From Acidimicrobiaceae bacterium (lineage in GTDB: Bacteria; Actinomycetota; Acidimicrobiia; Acidimicrobiales; UBA8592): 38,001 nucleotides of DNA. Where the stretch lies: NCBI GenBank assembly GCA_024641655.1, contig JAHECR010000032.1, positions 1-38,001 on the forward strand, written 5' to 3'. Under the pieces are notes generated by a model. It did not search any database. It saw only the letters and a list, made by a program, of their open reading frames with translations, and was not told where the DNA came from. Below are positions 34,189 through 38,001 of this stretch, piece by piece (position 1 is the first letter of the stretch; each line of letters opens with the position of its first letter). The position numbers were made by a program, and so were the translations under genes.

Positions 34189-35067
34189 TCAGAACGCGTC
34201 GATGACCTCGGCGCCGTACTGCGCGAGCGTGTCGGGCATCGCGAAGTCGGTAAACCAGAGGTAGAACCGCTCGACGCCCTGCTCGACGAGGCGTCCGTGG
34301 TATTCGACGAGCTCCGGGCCGCTCGCCACGAGCGCCCCGTCGCCGAACCGTCGGCGCGTGAGCGCCGTGACGTCGCCGCGCTGGGCTTCTGACGGCACGA
34401 ACGCCAGCTGCTGCTGGATCGACACCCGCGCCTCGCCGGCCTGACTGCGGAGCTCCACGAAGCGCTCCAGGCCGTAGGTCGGGCAGTTCCACCAGTCGGC
34501 GTACTTCGCAACCAGCCGCAGGGTGCGGGGGCCGACGCCGCCGATGACCACGGGGATCTTCCGCGTCGGGACCGGATTCTGCTGACCGGCCACGAGGTGG
34601 TGATGCACCCCGTCGAAGTCGAAGGGATCGCCGCTCCAGAGCGCCCGGGTCACCTGGAGTGTCTCCTCCAGGCGGGCGACCCGTGCCTTGTTCTCGGTGC
34701 TGCCGATCCCGAACCGAGTGAGCTCGTCGGGGACCGAGCCCCACCCGATCCCCAGCTCGAATCGCCCATTGGTCGCGTGGTCGATGGACACCGCTTGCTT
34801 CGCCAGCACCGCAGGATGGCGGAACGAGTCGCACAGCACCAGGTGACCAACGGTGAGCGTGGTCGTATGCGCACCAAGCCAGGTGGCAGTCACCATCGCG
34901 TCGAACATGTCGTGGTGCTCGGCCATCGGCGGCGCCAGATGATCCATCAGAGCGATGCCGGCGAATCCGGCCGCCTCGGCAGCTCGGGCACGTTCGACGA
35001 GATCATCGAAACGCATCCGCATCTGGGGCAGGAACAGGTGGAACTCGGGCTTGGTCGAGGTGCTCAC
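34189..35067 (-). CDS. LLM-class (luciferase-like) oxidoreductase, possibly F420-dependent
   Basis: A 292-residue TIM-barrel protein of the bacterial luciferase/F420 oxidoreductase superfamily. Landmarks are FDDLVERARAAEAAGFAGIALMDH at the N-terminus, ATWLGAHTTTLTVGHLVL, the cofactor-binding stretch DHATNGRFELGIGWGSVPDE, and PVVIGGVGPRTLRLVAKYADWWN near the middle. F420 is favoured over FMN because an NADPH:F420 reductase gene is in the same window, but the two cofactors cannot be told apart by eye. Substrate is unknown. The GTG at 35067 starts 10 nt after the stop of the upstream ABC ATPase gene, forming a two-gene operon. Confidence 0.87.
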   Translation of the reverse strand: MSTSTKPEFHLFLPQMRMRFDDLVERARAAEAAGFAGIALMDHLAPPMAEHHDMFDAMVTATWLGAHTTTLTVGHLVLCDSFRHPAVLAKQAVSIDHATNGRFELGIGWGSVPDELTRFGIGSTENKARVARLEETLQVTRALWSGDPFDFDGVHHHLVAGQQNPVPTRKIPVVIGGVGPRTLRLVAKYADWWNCPTYGLERFVELRSQAGEARVSIQQQLAFVPSEAQRGDVTALTRRRFGDGALVASGPELVEYHGRLVEQGVERFYLWFTDFAMPDTLAQYGAEVIDAF

Positions 35068-35077
35068 GGCGTGGAAC

Positions 35078-35875
35078 TCACAAAGGGTCGTGATGATGGT
35101 CGTCGAGCAACAGTACCCCCGACGGGTGATCGTGGCCGCGGTGCACGTCGAAGCGGTCGTCGTTGTAGGCCTGACGCAGGATCTCGGTCTGCAGCACCAC
35201 CTCGGGCGGCCCGAAGGCCACGAGGCGGTTGGCCAGCAACGCGACCTGATCGCAGTGGTGGGCCTCGTCGAGGTGGTGCGTCGAGATGACCACCGTGGTA
35301 CCCCGGCGCGTCTCGTCGTCGATCACGTCCAGAATGCGCTGTTGGCTGACCAGATCGAGACCCGTGATCGGCTCGTCCATCAGCAGCAGCGTCGCTCCTT
35401 GCGCAATGGCCTGAGCCACCAGGACACGTTGGCGTTGACCCCCCGAAAGCTCCCCGAACTGTCGGTGGCCCAAGTCGGCGACAGCGAGTCGCTCCGCCGC
35501 CGAGGCAAGCGCGGCGCGATCGGCCCGTCCGAGCCGGCGAAGCAGGCCGAGGGTCCGGTATCGACCCATGCGCATCACCTCATCGACCGTGAGCGGCATC
35601 CACGCACGCGTGGCGGTGTGCTGGAGCACGTATGCAGGATGAGTTGCGGTGACCCTCATCGTCCCGTCGCTCAAGGCGACCAGACCCGCGACGGCGTGCA
35701 ACAGGGTCGTCTTGCCCGACCCGTTGGGCCCGACCAGCGCCAACGAGGTCCCCGCCCCAACGCAGAGGTCGATTCCTTCGAGTGCCACGTGGCGTCCGTA
35801 CCGGACGGTTGCGCCCTCGAGCACGAACGCGGGCGGTGACGACGAAACAGCGGGTGTGGTCGACGGCGGGGACAC
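35078..35875 (-). CDS. Metal-type ABC importer ATPase (ZnuC/MntB-like), orphan
   Basis: A 265-residue ATPase: Walker A GPNGSGKTT, signature LSGGQRQRV, Walker B LLLMDEPITGLD, and H-loop ISTHHLDEA. Q-loop and helical domain (VLQHTATRAWMPLTVDEVMRMGRY) are of the Zn/Mn/Fe-chelate importer type. The C-terminus is His/Asp-rich, with HRGHDHPS and LLDDHHHDPL, a probable metal-binding or sensing tail. No permease or solute-binding gene is beside it; it shares an operon with an LLM oxidoreductase instead. The GTG at 35875 follows CACGAT by 6 nt and is preferred; an in-frame GTG at 35908 would add 11 residues. Confidence 0.85.
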   Translation of the reverse strand: MSPPSTTPAVSSSPPAFVLEGATVRYGRHVALEGIDLCVGAGTSLALVGPNGSGKTTLLHAVAGLVALSDGTMRVTATHPAYVLQHTATRAWMPLTVDEVMRMGRYRTLGLLRRLGRADRAALASAAERLAVADLGHRQFGELSGGQRQRVLVAQAIAQGATLLLMDEPITGLDLVSQQRILDVIDDETRRGTTVVISTHHLDEAHHCDQVALLANRLVAFGPPEVVLQTEILRQAYNDDRFDVHRGHDHPSGVLLLDDHHHDPL

Positions 35876-35881
35876 CCCTCG

Positions 35882-35887
35882 ATCGTG
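35882..35887 (-). promoter_or_regulatory. -10 box of metal-type ABC ATPase gene, leaderless
   Basis: CACGAT on the minus strand is followed by 6 nt and the GTG at 35875. The first base departs from consensus. Confidence 0.4.
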
Positions 35888-35945
35888 CCAGATTCCTCTG
35901 CGCGTCACCGCACCAGCCGGTTCCGCGTGGGCGCCGGAGTCCCGA

Positions 35946-35951
35946 TACGGT
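35946..35951 (+). promoter_or_regulatory. -10 box of MFS gene, near-leaderless
   Basis: TACGGT is followed by 8 nt and the ATG at 35960. Confidence 0.5.
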
Positions 35952-35959
35952 GTGCGCCG

Positions 35960-37180
35960 ATGCGGACGACCGTTCCAGATCCCAGCGGCCGGCCGCCATC
36001 GATACTCACCCGCGACGTCATCCTGCTGCTGGCCGCAGGGACGTCCTATTTCATCGTGGTGGGCACGTCGTTCCCGGTCCTCCCGCGACTCGTCGAACGG
36101 CGCCTCGGCGGTGACGAGTTCGACATCGGTCTGGCTTTCGCCATGCTCGCCGTCGGCACCCTGCTGACCCGGCCCTACGTCGGCTACTTGTCCGACAAGG
36201 TCGGCCGACGGCCGCTGATGATCAGCGGCGCCCTCGCCGTCGCCGTCATCCAGTTCGCCTACGTTCCAGCGGCAGATCTCGGGCTGTGGGCGGTCCTACT
36301 GGTACGACTCCTCCAGGGCGTGGCGGCTTCGGCGATGTACCTGGCCCAGGCGACCACTGCCACTGAGCTCCCGCCGCACCAACGCAGCGCCGAGATCTTC
36401 TCGATCTTCGGCGTCGCCGTTTTCGTGGGGTTCGCGATCGGCCCGGTGCTCGGCGAGTGGACCCTCGAGGCAGCCGGGTTCACGGCGGCCTTCGCTGTTT
36501 CGGGAGCCTTCGCGTTGCTGGCGGCCCTGATCGGACTGGCGCTCCCGGAGACCCGCCCCGGTGACGTGGAACCCACTCTTGGTGGGTTCAGGTCGATGCT
36601 CCACCCGGTGGCGGCGCGGGCCGGGGTCGTGTCGTTCCTCGTCATCGGCTCGTTCATCGCCTTCAACGGGTTCGTGGCGCCATATGGGGAATCGCTCGGG
36701 ATCGACCAGGTCCGCTGGGCGCTTCTGTCGTATTCCGGCACGACCTTGGTGGTGCGTCTGGTGGCGGGGCGGCTCATCAACACCGTCGACCGCCGGGCGC
36801 TTGGCACCGCGGCGCATCTGATGGCAGCGAGTGGACTGGGCGTGATCGTGGCGTTCCAGGCACCCTGGGCCATCTACGTCGGTGGCGTGGTCCTGGCGGC
36901 CGGCTTGTCGTTCAACGTCCCGCTCATGACCGTGATTGCCGCTGACAGCGCAGCACCGCACGAACGTTCGCGCGTCGTTGCCACCGTCGTGGTGTTCAGC
37001 GATCTGGCCAACAGCCTTTCAGCCCTCGTCCTCGGTGCCGTCGCGAGCACGGTCGGCTATCGCGGCATGTACGGCGTGGTCCTCGCGTTCACCCTCGGCG
37101 CTGCGGTGCTCTATCGCTCACGCTTCATGGCACCGGTGACCGGGATGCGAGGCCCGATCAGCCCTTCGACGCCCGGTTGA
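35960..37180 (+). CDS. MFS efflux transporter
   Basis: A 406-residue major facilitator with about 12 membrane helices. The first starts at DVILLLAAGTSYFIVVGTSF. The MFS motif A between helices 2 and 3 is GYLSDKVGRRPLM. The half-repeat is seen again after a charged loop near residue 200 (PETRPGDVEPTLGG). In many short MFS exporters (drug or sugar efflux type) the first 15 residues are polar and cytoplasmic, as here (MRTTVPDPSGRPPS). Substrate cannot be inferred. Divergent from the metal-type ABC ATPase gene; its last 23 bp overlap the 3' end of leuA on the opposite strand. Confidence 0.9.
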   Translation: MRTTVPDPSGRPPSILTRDVILLLAAGTSYFIVVGTSFPVLPRLVERRLGGDEFDIGLAFAMLAVGTLLTRPYVGYLSDKVGRRPLMISGALAVAVIQFAYVPAADLGLWAVLLVRLLQGVAASAMYLAQATTATELPPHQRSAEIFSIFGVAVFVGFAIGPVLGEWTLEAAGFTAAFAVSGAFALLAALIGLALPETRPGDVEPTLGGFRSMLHPVAARAGVVSFLVIGSFIAFNGFVAPYGESLGIDQVRWALLSYSGTTLVVRLVAGRLINTVDRRALGTAAHLMAASGLGVIVAFQAPWAIYVGGVVLAAGLSFNVPLMTVIAADSAAPHERSRVVATVVVFSDLANSLSALVLGAVASTVGYRGMYGVVLAFTLGAAVLYRSRFMAPVTGMRGPISPSTPG

Positions 37181-38001
37181 CCGCGCTCACGATCGCCCGC
37201 AGCGACGCGGTTGTGATGTCGGTATGGATCCCACACCCCCACAACTCGGTGCCACCGACGACCATCTCGACGTACGCCACCGCCTGGGCGTCGGCGCCGG
37301 ACCCCTTCGAGTGCTCGTGATAGTCGAGGACCCGTAGCTCGAGGCCGGTCGAGGCCCGCAAGCCGTTGACGAACGCCTCGATCGAACCCGATCCCTCGCC
37401 CTGGACGACGATCTGACCCTCGTCGCTGCTCATTCGCGCCGTCAACAAGGTGCGATCGCTCCCGGTCGCGTTCTGCGCCGATTCGTAGCCGTGGAGACGG
37501 TAGGGGGCATCGAGATCGAGGTACTCGGACGCGAACTCGTTGTAGATCTGCTGGGCGGTGATCTCCTTGCCCGTCTCGTCGGTGATCTTCTGGATCGATC
37601 GGGTGAACTCGATCTGCATCCGGCGCGGGAGATCGAACTGGTTCTCGGTCTTGAGCAGGTACGACACCCCACCCTTGCCGGACTGGCTGTTGACGCGCAC
37701 CACGGCCTCGTAGGTGCGGCCGACGTCCTGCGGATCGATTGGAATGTACGGCACCTCGAAGAAGGGGCTCTCGCTGCGCTCGAGCGCCTCGAAGCCCTTC
37801 TTGATCGCATCCTGGTGCGAGCCGGAGAACGCGGTGTAGACGAGATCACCGACGTAGGGGTGCCGCGGGTGCACGGGAAGCTGGTTGCAGTACTCCGCAG
37901 TGCGGCGCAACTCGTTGATGTCACGCAGGTCGAGCATCGGGTCGATGCCCTGGCTGAACAGGTTCAACGCCAGGGTGACGACGTCGACGTTGCCGGTGCG
38001 T
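37158..38001 (-). CDS. leuA: 2-isopropylmalate synthase, 3' part (partial)
   Basis: The window holds the last 280 residues; the start lies beyond 38001. LeuA condenses acetyl-CoA and 2-oxoisovalerate, the first committed step of leucine synthesis. Visible: the end of the catalytic barrel (RTGNVDVVTLALNLFSQG), LPVHPRHPYVGDLVYTAFSGSHQDAIKKG in which HxH-like metal and substrate residues lie, and DPQDVGRTYEAVVRVNSQSGKGG. From about residue 170 of the visible part, the C-terminal LeuA regulatory domain follows (EGSGSIEAFVNGL, VEMVVGGTELWGCGI). This is the long form related to Mycobacterium LeuA, which is feedback-inhibited by leucine. Its tail overlaps the MFS gene end. Confidence 0.95.
   Translation of the reverse strand, partial: RTGNVDVVTLALNLFSQGIDPMLDLRDINELRRTAEYCNQLPVHPRHPYVGDLVYTAFSGSHQDAIKKGFEALERSESPFFEVPYIPIDPQDVGRTYEAVVRVNSQSGKGGVSYLLKTENQFDLPRRMQIEFTRSIQKITDETGKEITAQQIYNEFASEYLDLDAPYRLHGYESAQNATGSDRTLLTARMSSDEGQIVVQGEGSGSIEAFVNGLRASTGLELRVLDYHEHSKGSGADAQAVAYVEMVVGGTELWGCGIHTDITTASLRAIVSAVNRASKG

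Noticed and set aside
35876..35908. GTG 35908 as start of the metal-type ABC ATPase
   Set aside because: The 11 extra residues contain the likely -10 box, and the GTG at 35875 has leaderless spacing. This remains uncertain.

Overview
The window is a GC-rich, densely packed chromosomal segment that looks like an actinobacterium, most plausibly a free-living member of the class Acidimicrobiia. The lineage markers are MshC (mycothiol synthesis), an F420:NADP reductase beside an InhA-like enoyl-ACP reductase, an LLM-type possibly F420-dependent oxidoreductase, a group II truncated haemoglobin of the mycobacterial GlbO type, and many genes whose start codon lies 6-8 nt after a TAnnnT-like -10 box (leaderless mRNAs). 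The class-level placement is an inference. There are no insertion sequences, phage genes or CRISPR arrays. It reads as core genome with a few unusual loci.

Layout. 1-2.9 kb: the 3' end of a Lys/Ala/Pro-rich protein gene with a strong terminator, an XRE regulator divergent from a truncated haemoglobin, an MDR oxidoreductase, tRNA-Val(CAC) and a small two-helix membrane protein. 3.0-8.4 kb: thiol peroxidase, then a minimal type VII secretion-like pair consisting of a 1422-residue EssC/EccC-type ATPase (beta-grasp-like N-terminus, FHA domain, two membrane helices, three recognisable P-loop modules of which only one is intact) and a WXG100-like 170-residue candidate substrate. 8.5-9.8 kb: a YceH-family protein and thiamine pyrophosphokinase. 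9.8-14.4 kb (minus strand): two fused ABC exporter half-transporters and a third ABC ATPase in one operon. 14.5-17.0 kb: two overlapping CNNM/HlyC-CorC-like CBS proteins. 17.0-19.8 kb: fabI, npdG and mshC. 20.0-28.6 kb: a complete glycogen cluster, glgP-glgX-glgA, glgC and glgB. 28.6-31.3 kb (minus): glutaminyl-tRNA synthetase and an SDR. 31.4-33.8 kb: coaE, a methyltransferase, an ArsC-family gene with an in-frame TGA, and a CysQ-like phosphatase. 33.9-38.0 kb: a cold-shock protein, an LLM oxidoreductase with an orphan metal-type ABC ATPase, an MFS transporter, and the 3' part of leuA.

The most striking item is the ArsC-family gene at 32685-33041. It has a single in-frame TGA exactly where arsenate reductases of the glutaredoxin-linked type carry their catalytic Cys12. 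The three active-site arginines and the rest of the reading frame are intact, and a hairpin able to act as a bacterial SECIS begins right after the TGA. It is best read as a selenocysteine-containing arsenate reductase-like protein whose N-terminus a standard gene caller would drop.

Other points of interest: the leaderless glgC and glgB promoters overlap back to back in a 23-bp intergenic space; mshC and coaE are each preceded by a 10-codon GTG-started upstream ORF that overlaps their start codon; and the glycogen synthase lacks the usual Lys15 of the KTGGL motif.
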